A stretch of 64,000 nt of DNA from Trichinella spiralis. Its lineage: Eukaryota > Nematoda > Enoplea > Trichinellida > Trichinellidae. Positions 1 to 10,665 of this stretch are shown here, one piece after another. Every line of letters starts with the position of its first letter. Position 1 is the stretch's first letter. The notes beneath the pieces are model-generated. The model was not told the origin of the DNA, searched no databases, and saw only the letters and a list, made by a program, of their open reading frames with translations. Both the position numbers and the translations under genes were made by a program. The stretch spans positions 2,316,654 through 2,380,653 of the forward strand of contig CM012955.1 in NCBI GenBank assembly GCA_000181795.3, written 5' to 3'.

Positions 1-2235
1 TACTAAGCCTGGCCGATTTAAATTTTGGGTGATTTGCAATTCGAGAACGTTTCGCTTACGATTGAAAACGTAACTGACTGAAAATTCAGCATGACCACCT
101 TGGTGAACCCACTGGTCAAAAAAGGTACCTAAATCCATGCCACAAACATTTGAAACACAACGCGTAAATGAATCAAATGTTAAACACATGTTCATCCATG
201 CAGAAGGTTTCAAAGCCTCTTTCGAAGCAAGCATTGCCACGGACAACAATTTATTGAGAACCTAAAATCAAATAAAAATATATACATTATTTTTTCGTTC
301 TCTTACTTAATACATACAACAATAACTGTCATAGAATAAAGATATACAGTAACAGAATACAGTTATAAAATATACTAATGACGATTGATACCTGATAAAA
401 GAGTTCTTTGGTAATCTTGAATTCAAGTAGCCGAAATATTAAAACTGCTTTTTTCATAAGAATATCTGCATGCACTGGATTGTTAAAAAACGGAGAACTC
501 GAATCCGATATTCTGTCTTCATTTGATTCATCACGTGGCAGTAGCACTATACCTCCGTGCTTCTTTTCATAATCGATAACTTCGTCTAATAGCTTTGAAA
601 TTTGGTACATATATTCATTTTGTCCAAATGTTCGCTGAACATACATTTTGCTCAAATACAGTGCCAAACCCTCAGCAAACCAACGTTCCTGCCAGTTTCC
701 CTGTACCACAAAACAACCTTCAAAGAATGAAATGAAATTAAGCATAAAATATAAAACAAAAACTGAAATTCAACTTACCATAAAATTGTTGCGCAACACA
801 CACGGCAATCATTTCCCTGGTAATTGCTTGTTGATCAATCACTTTCTCATTAAACAAAAACGATGCATCAACTAATGCCAGTGTAGAATAAGATACACTA
901 TCCAGTGGAAGATCATGAACAAAAACCATCTTGAAAGATGAATGTGGATATCGCAAAGACAAAAGCTCTTCGTAAAATTCGAATACTCTGTTCAAATGCT
1001 CCATTGTACATTTTAAATCTGGAAGATAGTTTTTCAAACAAAAACACGACAACTCATTCATTTCAGGATGTACATATAGGTCTAGATTTCCAACAGCAAA
1101 ACCAATATTACATGCAGGTGTTGGCGAATTCATCAAATACAAGTAGGTTTTCTGTGTTAAACTATCATTTATGGATACATCCTGAATTTGAAAAAAAAAT
1201 AACAGTTAAACGAAATCATATACAAACGTTTCACTGTTTCCCAGTTGTACCTGCAAATTTCCCGAACAAACGGCAGTTAAATTCAAATCACAGGTAACAC
1301 TTAAACGCCAAAGACATAATTTTGACGGAGAATCAAAGCAAGGAAACCACGCTCGTGATTCGTAATTGGAATGTTTCCAACTGTACACATGACTATAATT
1401 TTTCCAAACTTTATTTTTATCCACGTTGTGAATAAATCGTACACCATAAGTTGGCTTTTCAACAATGAAATCAATGTGCACTCGAATACTTTTCATTGAA
1501 TCCACCTTGTGCCAAATTTCAGGCGGAATTCTCACTAAATACTTTCAACAACGTACATTCAACGATAAAAATCAAATTATATACTTCACTAAATGTTAAT
1601 GATTAGAACTGCAATTAATTTGCAAATTTTCTCAATTACAAAAGCAACTAACTGATATTTACCTTTCAATTCAGCAACACCAGTATCTGGATCCATTTTT
1701 TCTGCTAATTCAGATAACCCTTTAACGAGAGTTTCATTCGGCATTTCATCAAAATCACGATTCATAGTTTCAATAAAATTTTTGTGCTCAAAATAAGCGT
1801 TCGATCCTTTATTGAAATAAATCCGTTTTATTTTACACTGATTGGAACAATTCAAACAGATGACACGCTGTTTAGGAGCATTTGGAAAAACCATAATTTC
1901 AGTGAAGCATTCCAAAACGTGATTGACAAAATCTATCTTCGAAATGCATAAGACCTGTTCTACTGGCTTAAACAAGCCAACATTTGATAACGAATGATTG
2001 TTCACAGCTAAATAAATAAAATAAAAAAATAAATAATACATTAAAATATTTTTAAACAATCTATAAAAAATATTTTCATCCATAAATTAAAAAAAACAGC
2101 TGCATTGTTATCAATGTTTAAAATATTTTTAGAACTACAAAGCACTTAAAATACTAAAAAAAACATGTAGTTACCATCAGTAGAGTGGTTTATCGATGAT
2201 TTCTTGCTTGGTGGATTTTTTACAAGCACTTTCAT
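1..2235 (-). CDS. TAF2: TAF2, TFIID subunit 2 (N-terminal part, truncated by window edge)
   Basis: Subunit of the basal transcription factor TFIID that helps bind core-promoter DNA in the nucleus. Exons on the minus strand: 2175-2235, 1663-2007, 1251-1534, 779-1181, 392-717 and 1-261 (continuing off the edge). Phases are consistent and give 560 codons without a stop. The start is the ATG at 2233-2235, the first Met of exon 1. Family resemblance lies in the M1-aminopeptidase-like fold: 'VLCISKIDFVNHVLECFTEI', 'SRAWFPCFDSPSKLCLW', 'VFEFYEELLSLRYPHSSFKM', 'QRTFGQNEY' and 'FNRKRNVLELQI' all match TAF2. As in other TAF2 proteins, the HExxH zinc site of true peptidases is absent; the equivalent place reads 'VCVAQQFYG'. 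The acceptor of exon 5 is the unusual TTTGAAG. NDUFB9 lies 640 bp upstream on the same strand. The identity is firm; the C-terminal half is outside the window. Confidence 0.93.
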
Positions 2236-2875
2236 TTCAGAAAAAAACAATACTGCACAGAAAAAGTGGGCCAATTTTAAACTGTATGCTACAATAAGGG
2301 ATGGTCATTCATTGCAACAGTACAAAAGAAAATCATGTTTGAATGCGCAACAAAGAATATCTATGGCACAATCCATTGAGAAAAGTAGACATAAATTAAT
2401 TCATTAAACTTAAAAAATAAAATTGAAAGAATATTTATTGTTCATGCTTCGTTCACCATTTTACGTAGCATTGCCGTAAATAAAATAATGCACTGTAAAC
2501 AGTGTTTGAAAAAAAATTAAGTCAAGGTAGTTGTTTTTTTTTTTGAAAGTTAATTAAAAATATATAATCAATTACCAAAATCAATCATTTTAAGGATTTT
2601 TTCATATCCGCCTACATTGAGAGTTAAAATTAAGCTTCCATTTTACCATTGAACCTATATTTAAAAAGTTCATTGTGAAAAGATGTCATTATGCTCGTGT
2701 AATCTGCTTAAACAATAATTCAAAATGCAAACGTTTATTTGTGCACAAATGAACATGCAAAAAGGACAGTTTTTGCACCAGTGTATGCATGTTATACAAG
2801 TTAAAAGAAAACCATTCCAAATTTGCCACGTAGAACGCAAGTATATACGATTAACTGAAAGAGGAATAAATAATT

Positions 2876-3504
2876 TTAAACGGCTTTAGCTCGCCAGCTG
2901 TCTTTTATCTTTTCCCATTGACGAATGACTTCTTTCTTACGTTGTTCTCTTTTTGCAAAGTAGTGTGGATATTGGTCTCGTTCCGGATGCTCCCAGTCGA
3001 CGTCAACAATCTAAAATAAAATCGAAAGTACATTATTTAAAAATAACACACACTTACAGAATCTGGAGGAGGCTCTTCACGGTTGTAAGCGCATCCGTAC
3101 GGATCGTACGTATCTAAATGAATAAATATGAACACAAGAGTCGAGCAAAAAATATTTAATTTACATGTAAATGGAGATGGGTGACGTTTTGTCCACAACT
3201 CTTTCAAACCATCCAACAACAACTGCTGCTTTTTAACAGGATCCTTTTCACCTTTGTAGAAATCGAAACGTGCGCGCAACATCACCTTCTGGTAACGACA
3301 TTCTAATCTAAAAAAATCAACACAGTTTATCATCATTTGGAAACTTGAAAATTAAAAAAAAAAGAAATCAATTTCAACGAAGACTTCATCTCACACATCA
3401 GGAAGAAACCAGCTATCGCACAATCTCAATGCTGCTTTGTACAGACGACAAACTTTTTGACGATGCGATAATGCTTTGCTAAAATACCAGAGTGGGGTTT
3501 CCAT
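2876..3504 (-). CDS. NDUFB9: NADH dehydrogenase (complex I) subunit B9, LYR-family protein
   Basis: Accessory subunit of mitochondrial respiratory complex I, on the inner membrane. Four exons: 3395-3504, 3165-3307, 3058-3113 and 2876-3010, giving 147 residues against about 179 in human. The start is the ATG at 3502-3504; it gives a short leader before 'LSHRQKVCRLYKAALRLCDS', which carries the leucine-tyrosine-arginine (LYR) motif that binds acyl carrier protein. Further family blocks are 'VMLRARFDFYKGEKDP', 'LWTKRHPSPF', 'YDPYGCAYNREEPPPDS' and 'DWEHPERDQYPHYFAKREQ'. The C-terminus is shorter than in vertebrates. A TTCAG acceptor-like site about 20 nt upstream of the ATG could be a 5'-UTR or trans-splice site. 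Confidence 0.93.
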
Positions 3505-4024
3505 ATTCAAATTTTAGCAAAACAGCTGAATTTCTTGCACAAAAAATTACAGTAACAAACATTCAAGTATAATTAGAGAATACTGTATCATAAATGAAAT
3601 TTTTTAAATCGTTCTTTTTTCACAATTAACAATGAAAAATTAATTTCATTTTTTAAGAATAAAACTGAAATGAACTGTAAAGATAAATTCCACGTTATAA
3701 TTGAATGACAATTATTCACGATACTAGTAATTTTATAATTACAAATATTTACATTTGTGTACATTATGAAATAGATAAAATTTTTCTTATAACTTTGGTT
3801 CATTCCAGTCTGCAAATTTCACATAATAATAGTTTTATTATGTAAAGGTAAAAAATATTTGCAAATAAAAGAACAAAACAAAAATCTTTAGATGACAGCT
3901 AAAGTTGTTAAAAAGTGCAGCAATTGAAATGACATAACAAAGTTGCGAATTGTGAATTATTAAAACATAAATAGAACATTACAAAGCAACATGTAAATGT
4001 GAAACAAATTTGATTAAATGCAAT

Positions 4025-4294
4025 TTACAATGACGAAGAAAAGCAGATTTTTGCATTCGAAGAAATGCACTCTGTACGGAAGATGTCTTTTAAATTGCTA
4101 CAATAAACGTAATAGCCATCGACGTCGAAACAAAACGAACGAACCACATAGCAAGAACAATCGTCGTCATTGCACGGACACATGACAGCAACATGATCAC
4201 AATGCTTAAAACAGTAATCATTATCATCGGCTGAATTATTCCAATGGATTATCGGTTGATCAAAATTTTTCACAGTCGTATCTTCCAGTTTCAT
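4025..4294 (-). CDS. Small cysteine-rich ORF of unknown function
   Basis: An 89-residue ORF starting at the ATG 4292-4294. It is acidic in the first 40 residues and then Cys-rich ('CFKHCDHVAVMCPCNDDDC', then Cys in 'CSCYVVRSFCF', 'YVYC', 'RTEC' and 'KICF'). It has no signal peptide of its own and I recognise no family. TTTATAG, a good splice acceptor, lies 9 nt upstream of the ATG, and the reading frame is open back to it. This could therefore be a trans-spliced or downstream-cistron ORF, or a downstream exon of the membrane-protein gene at 4635-4995. No in-frame donor joins the two, because that gene has an in-frame TAA first. The Cys spacing makes it more convincing than a random ORF, but the function is unknown. 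Confidence 0.4.
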   Translation of the reverse strand: MKLEDTTVKNFDQPIIHWNNSADDNDYCFKHCDHVAVMCPCNDDDCSCYVVRSFCFDVDGYYVYCSNLKDIFRTECISSNAKICFSSSL

Positions 4295-4634
4295 TCTAAT
4301 CAGCTATAAAAATTGCAAATATTACATAAATATTTATTTCCAATATATGCAAACACTTTTTTACTGTTTTAATTAAATAAAAGGTTCGTTTCAAGAACAA
4401 ATTTTCAACCTGAAGTACTATGAGACAAATATTGCTATGAGAGAATCTATTCTTTTAATTAGCAATTGAAACAAATTTCCAAATGCAATAACAGCTTAAT
4501 TTCGTTGTGAAATTTATTTCGCTTATTCATATTTACCATGAACAATATATTAAATAAAAATGAAACTATAAACCGAATCTTACTTATGTATTTTTTTCAA
4601 AAATTGGTTGACTGTCATCTACCTACTTCGTTTC

Positions 4635-4995
4635 TTAATTGTTCTCGGTTATGATAAAAATTAAAGATATGGCACATCCGACAAAAAATAGGCCAATTGT
4701 ACAAACAACGAATATTTGTAAAACGGTTTTCAAAGAAGATCGAGAAACAACAGCATCACATTCCCTATAATTGTGTGAAAAGTTTGGAAAATCTTCATTT
4801 TCTATCTAAAAAGGGATATCATTAAAACAGCAATACAAGCAACAATATTTTTAATGTTTTAACAAGTATAATAATAAGAATAAAGCAAACTCCCTCGATG
4901 AATGAAGTGTGCGGCTGAAAAGCCCAGTCAATGTAATCTTGCATGCCTGTCTGACTAGCTGGAACATTATTTTTCAAAGAAGTTAAAACAGTCAT
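4635..4995 (-). CDS. Small single-pass membrane protein, unknown function
   Basis: Two exons, 4891-4995 and 4635-4805, joined in phase 0, give 91 residues. The start is the ATG at 4993-4995. The N-terminal 60 residues are polar, with 'MQDYIDWAFQPHTSFIEG' before the intron. A hydrophobic segment at about residues 65-87 ('VLQIFVVCTIGLFFVGCAIS' onward) is followed by a very short tail ending in ENN. There is no signal peptide, so a tail-anchored or type II topology is likely. Shortly after the stop a strong donor (TAA then GTAAGA near 4583) suggests an intron in the 3' region, possibly linking the transcript to the Cys-rich ORF at 4025-4294. I recognise no family. Confidence 0.5.
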
Positions 4996-7083
4996 ATTTT
5001 GAGCTATGAGGTATATTTGAGGTAAAAAAAGATTTTGTACACTTTATCAGTACCAAATAGATTACACTAATTAATACAAAACGGAATTTGCTGATCATTA
5101 ACTATATTCGACCCAGTTTTAGCCAATTTGCCTCGTTTGCATGCAATTGAACCGAATATCCCGCATGACCTTTAAGCATGCAAGGTCTGACCAAGAGAAC
5201 AAAGAATTCTGTTGTATTCCTTTAGCTGAGGTCATTTTACTGGATGAGTATTTCGTTGTTACAGTATTATCATCAGAAAGAAATGAGATTTCATTCTAAC
5301 AGCAAAAAACGATCAAATAACTACTTCTATTGCATGCGTTGCTTTTTCTGTTTTTAAAATTATCGATAAAATTTAATTAAAAAAAACACGAAACAATCAT
5401 AAAGTATTTGTCTTCTGTTATTTCAATTTTAATAAGGTAAGAATGATGTTCACTAAAAAGTCAATTAATAAAAGCAGAAACTCTGGAAAGCACGAACACA
5501 TATTTCAGCTATTACAAGATACCAGTAACTTTTATTATTATTATTATTATTATTGATAACTTGTTCATTGTGCTCTTTTGATTAAGAACATTTCCATTAA
5601 ATGCTATTTATCATTTATAATTTTTTCTTTATACATTATTTTCACAAGTTGTACCTGGTATGCATGAGACAGATTAATATCACTTATAAAATACTATAAT
5701 AACAATTATTATTATCATATATGGGTGGATGGATGGATGTAGAATGTAGAAAATCCATTTGGTGACCAAAGTTTGCCAGCTTGGCAAGGAAAAGTGAAAC
5801 GGTTGTTTTAAGTTAGTTGAATGCAATTGTTCTAGTTTTGTTTACACACCAGTTTGTGTCTGGCTTTTGGCAAACAGAAAGCGGTGCTGAAGTCTGTCGC
5901 AGCAGTAATCACCAACGGCGCTGCAGCACTGAAACGCTTCAGCCTGAAGGTTCTCTTTTCTCTGGCCCTCTCAATCTGTTCCCATCAGGCGCGCCTGCTT
6001 GTTCCATCATCGAAGCATCCCTTTCCAAATGCCTTTGCCAATTTATTATTCATTTCATATTTCATCTTCAAGAATATGACAATTTCATTTCATTATTTAT
6101 TTGTTTACTTATTTATATTTCTGCTTGTATTCCATGGTTGTTGTTCATGTTAATTTTTTATTATTGCACAATTTACTTCATGCAATATTCGTCATATTTT
6201 CAAATTGTTTGATTTTCCGAAATTGATTACAATTAATTCTTCTAATTATGTTTTAAGATAACGTTCTGAAATTCTGTCCCAGCACAGCCACTTTTGTACA
6301 GCCAGCAAGCAGCACAGTTCAAATTAAAGAAAACTAGGTAACATTGTTTTTTCAAAAAAAAGTATCTGTTGAATTACTAATTTTCCTAATGAAAGCATGT
6401 ATTTAAATTTCCACAATTACAACCATCATTATGGAGATGAACAAGATTTTAAATTCAAATTCAAAGTCAAGAATATTAAAAACTAGGTAAAGCGAAATAA
6501 TTTTTCCTTCTCAACTGCGTCGATGCTTTATTCGACGCAAATACACACATCCTGACACAGCTGTTTTGAAAACAACATTCATGCAAGAGTAAGGTTGAAA
6601 AAGGAAACTTTATAATTTTTGATGAAAAAAATCTGCCCTATCAATCTGCTTGACATTTCAGCTGGGTAAATTCCACTGTTTGGAATTTTGAAATTTTTAT
6701 TGCCAAATTTTGCAAACAGGAAGCATTTTCTCCTCAACAATTATTGCTGAAAAAATTTTTTTCACGCATTCATATATTATATATTTTACCACTGAGCTCT
6801 CAGTTTAACTCTGTGAAAAAATTCTTTTCTTACATTTAACACTGAATGAAATATTTGATCTGTTGCTATCTTCAATCTTTCACGTGACATGCGTGCACTT
6901 GCGAGTTTGAAATGATTCAATAATAGAAGGGTCAATGCGCGTTTTCGCTTGATCATTTTACTCTGTTTATTTTTCAATTCTAATATTTCTCCCTGATAAG
7001 CATAATTACAAAGCATAATATGCATTAGCATTCTAAATTACACAATAATTTCTTTTCTTATTATCATATTTCAGCATACCGAT
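4996..7083. other. Intergenic, no supported gene
   Basis: Mostly AT-rich sequence. It holds an ATT trinucleotide run near 5530-5553 and a locally GC-richer patch at about 5865-6020. Open frames across that patch lack an ATG start and splice support. ATATTTCAG at 7066-7074, 10 nt before the LRR gene ATG, looks like a 5'-UTR or trans-splice acceptor. Confidence 0.5.
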
Positions 7084-8211
7084 ATGGTTGCAAGAAGATT
7101 ACTGTTGTTGATCTTGATGGTGCAATATTTTGTTGTCGGTGATCATTTTGATTGTAACAAAGAACCTTACTTCTGCTTATGCAGTGACAGCATTGTTAAT
7201 TGTACAAATCGAGATTTCACAAGAACCGATATCTTTGCGCAATTACAAACTACTTACAGAACGTTGAACACTTTAATAGTGACTGGTAACAACTTTCGAG
7301 TACTGAATAATTATTTGTTTGGATCGAAAGTGGAAAATCCATCCCTGGATCATCTAGACTTATCCAACAATAGTATTGCTTTGATAGAGCCAGAAGCATT
7401 TCATGGAATTAGCAAATTGGAAACATTGCTGTTGAACGACAATCGCATTGTTGCGGATGGTCGTCACATACAAGAGAGAAGCTTCTTGGGAAATTTGAAT
7501 AATTTGCGCATTTTACAATTGAACAACCTATTCGTTCCCAGTTCAACTAGTGATAACCGTGTGCGCTGGCTCAGATCACAATTGAACAACACAGCTATGG
7601 AATTTATTGAATATTTGCATTTGGAAAGTAATAATTTGCAATTTTTACCAGCCGACTTTTTCTGCATCTTCCCAAATTTACAATTTTTATATTTGGCTAG
7701 AAATTCTCTGACACATTTTTTGCCAAATTATCAATGTATAAAAAATTTGAGAGAATTGGATTTGTCAGCAAACGCAATTGTAAGACTTGGATCTCCCTTC
7801 ACGCGCTTGATCGACAGCTTAGTTCGTCTTGAAATGCTTCTACTCGCCTCAAATCCATGGCAGTGCACATGCGATTTGTCCCATTTTATCGGTTGGTTAA
7901 AACGGAATGATAAATTAATAGTGAAAAAGAATATTACCTGTGCGACAGCATTTCCAGAAAAATTCGTCGGACATTCTTTACAAGACATATCGGAAAAACA
8001 GCTCGACTGTTCACCGGATGGCAACGAACACGTCTATGGAGTTTACATTGTTTGTGGTCTTACAGTAGTTGGCCTTTTTCTTCTTTTGATGTGCATTCTG
8101 TCGGCGAATAAGTTTTTTGTCTTCAAGAGGGTTTACAACGGCTCTACATACAGAATGAATGATTATCAACCGTTACAAAAAGAACCATCCGTTGAGCCGG
8201 TTATGGTATAA
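7084..8211 (+). CDS. Leucine-rich-repeat type I membrane protein
   Basis: An intronless ORF of 375 residues, probably a cell-surface recognition or adhesion protein. Order of parts: signal peptide about 1-20 (hydrophobic 'LLLLILMVQYFVV'); a short Cys-containing N-cap at 24-45; leucine-rich repeats at about 60-255 ('LDHLDLSNNSIALIEPEAF', 'LETLLLNDNRI', 'LRILQLNNLF', 'LQFLYLARNSLTHF', 'LRELDLSANAIVRL'); a C-terminal LRR cap at about 257-309 beginning 'NPWQCTCDLSHFIGWLK' with four cysteines; a transmembrane helix at about 317-341; and a 34-residue cytoplasmic tail. The tail contains YQPL, a YxxPhi-type sorting motif, and ends in V-M-V, which could bind a PDZ domain (inference). Several N-glycosylation sequons are present. 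The start is the first ATG after an acceptor-like TTTCAG at 7074. The exact LRR subfamily cannot be assigned. Confidence 0.88.
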   Translation: MVARRLLLLILMVQYFVVGDHFDCNKEPYFCLCSDSIVNCTNRDFTRTDIFAQLQTTYRTLNTLIVTGNNFRVLNNYLFGSKVENPSLDHLDLSNNSIALIEPEAFHGISKLETLLLNDNRIVADGRHIQERSFLGNLNNLRILQLNNLFVPSSTSDNRVRWLRSQLNNTAMEFIEYLHLESNNLQFLPADFFCIFPNLQFLYLARNSLTHFLPNYQCIKNLRELDLSANAIVRLGSPFTRLIDSLVRLEMLLLASNPWQCTCDLSHFIGWLKRNDKLIVKKNITCATAFPEKFVGHSLQDISEKQLDCSPDGNEHVYGVYIVCGLTVVGLFLLLMCILSANKFFVFKRVYNGSTYRMNDYQPLQKEPSVEPVMV

Positions 8212-10665
8212 AAAGTCACTCAGGAAACATTCTTCAGAATTAATTATTTACCTATTTAACACAATCTACTATTTTTATTGCCAAACTTGTACTGTGATAC
8301 ACTTATTGATATTTGTTTTGGCAAGGACGTCACATTTGTCACTTCATAACTCAATTGTAGACATTTTCCGTATACTTAACATTTTCATTTCATTTTAAAT
8401 ATTTAACTATAATAATTGTGTTCATATCTTTTCATAATTGCATTTTCGTTTGATGTACATTAAAATGCACTTATTATTTTTGTTGTTATCATTTATTAAA
8501 CAATCTTTCAGTACATATATCACAAAAATGAAACAAGATTGCTCTTCTTCAACACAGAAAAGTAGAATGGTTGTATCAACAACATCCAGATCATTTTTAT
8601 TCATTAAATACTTGTACAAAACGTTTTTTTACAAAATAAAATACTATATCAAATGTTACAGTATGAAACAAAAGATAATTACAGTATAATTAAATCAGGT
8701 TCTAATTTTTATCGCTTCTGTCTCCAGTCAACTGGTATTATTCGTCTTCATCAAATTTAATAAATCAATTGTTATTTTTTGAATAGGTATCTAAAATGCT
8801 GAATAATGATAACTGTCAATCTTGACTCAAATATTATAAATTATTCTATTCACTTTAGCATTATCACTCAAATTTCAATAAACTAACACAATGCATTTTC
8901 TATTTTAACTTAAAATCAGATAAATTTTACTAAAGTTGAATTTATAATTTATGAGGAAAAATATATTTGAATATTTTATTCCAGTTTTACTACACTATGT
9001 TGCCAAATAATGTCAGTCATTTAATTCTTTAAAAAAAAGTTTAAAAATTTTGCCACACCATAACTAATGCCGACTGCTGTAGGAAATAAGAAGCTATAAA
9101 CGTGAAAGGCGTGCAAAGAAAAGAAAGTCGTTAAGCATTGAACTAGCTGTGCTATCCAAGCTTTATACAACATTATCATTATTATCATCTATTGATTAGG
9201 CCTAGGAATTATAAATGCAAGAAACACACCCGAGGCAAGTACCCGAGTATTTTTACATTCTATATCAAATATTATCTATTTTCAATCTTAATTTTAATTC
9301 AGAATGCAGTTTGAAGAAATAAAGGACATAATACAAATAAAAGTAATGAGGAAAAGAACTTTAAAACCGCTAGTGCATTTTGCAGTTTCTTAATGTAATT
9401 AAGATATTTTTTCAGCATAATAATTCGATATTGTGTGCAAACGTTGCGTTATAAACTATTTGCTTTTCTTGATGCACAATTGTGCAATTTATAATACATA
9501 TTCCAAGTAGAAAATGATTTCAAATTCAGTGTCATCATGAATAACTGTAACTAAAATTGTTTATTTGATTTTAGTTTATTTTAAAATTTATCAACGTTTA
9601 TTTTACTACTGATCTTATTACGTTGATGGGAATCAATTGCCATGGTAACATGATCACACTGGCATTAAATAACACTTATAATCACAAATGGGTTATTTCA
9701 TTTATATTTTAAAATTACATTTCAAATAGCCAAAGCGGTGATTTTGCTTAGAATATTATTTCCGCGTCATTAAGCAAGCAAACATGTCCACTATTAACTT
9801 ATTTCTAGCATTTAAAAAAGATCATGTAATTTTAAGTAAAAATTCAATAATATTTACATCTGTAAAAAAGTCATCTGTAAACAGCTGTTTAAAATGTGAA
9901 TTTACAATAAAAGTTTAAATGCCTCAAATACTCACAAAGGGATGCTTGAAAGAATTTTCTAAAAACTTTTTCCATAAATAATTCTTACTATTCATATTTT
10001 TTGTCTAAAATGAAATACACTTGAGGTATGAAGCATTTATTAGCCTTAAAACGAAACAGAATAATTTGGTTTTCAGACGAATCGTTCATCGGACGACAAC
10101 TTTAAAAACTCAAAAAATAATATACATTGTATACCTGACCAAAACTGATGCAAGCTGTTGCTCGCAAGCGCCGTGATAATTGGAAAATGAACCAGTAACA
10201 AACAAGACGACCGAATGTAGCGCACAATAACAACAATAATTGAATAAAGTTAAAAATCTCGGCTAGCAGATGCCCTGATGATCATCGTGTCAAATGCAAC
10301 GAAGCTGCAACCAACATGCAGACATACGATGCAGTCCAGTCATGGATAGAGCTGTATGAAAATGGACACCGTAGAAAACCGAAACAATCGTCTCGACAAA
10401 ACTTATTGGAATCTGAATTCCATTTCCATTGCCATTGCCATGACATTATCTGTGAAGCCAGCCCAGCAGCATTTCATTATTTATCTATAAAATAAACAGT
10501 CATCAGTTAGCAAACATTGCATAAATTCAAAATTCCAAAGAAAAATGTCTGCATCTAGTGCAATGATATGATAAAAAAGAATTTTAACCAAATGCTTACA
10601 TAGAAAGTAGAAGTGAGCGCTGCACAAAAAAAGAAAACTTATAGAAATTACAGAAACAACAAAAT
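8212..10665. other. Intergenic between convergent genes, no supported gene
   Basis: 3' flanks of the LRR gene (plus) and the RhoGAP gene (minus). The sequence is AT-rich. A GC-richer patch at 10140-10460 contains an open plus-strand frame of about 80 codons with an ATG at 10316, without splice or family support. Confidence 0.5.

Noticed and set aside
5817-6212. 131-codon frame over a GC-rich patch
   Set aside because: Starts at TTG, two overlapping frames are open together, and the C-terminal half is low-complexity hydrophobic sequence from AT-rich DNA.
6786-7031. 81-codon minus-strand ORF, basic and helical, with an acceptor-like TTATCAG and an internal GTAAGA
   Set aside because: No matching upstream or downstream exon could be found, no family resemblance, and it would lie against the promoter of the LRR gene. 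It might be an orphan exon but cannot be supported.
10316-10495. 59-codon plus-strand ORF from an ATG, within a GC-richer patch
   Set aside because: Too short, no splice sites or homology, and it overlaps the likely 3' UTR of the convergent RhoGAP gene.
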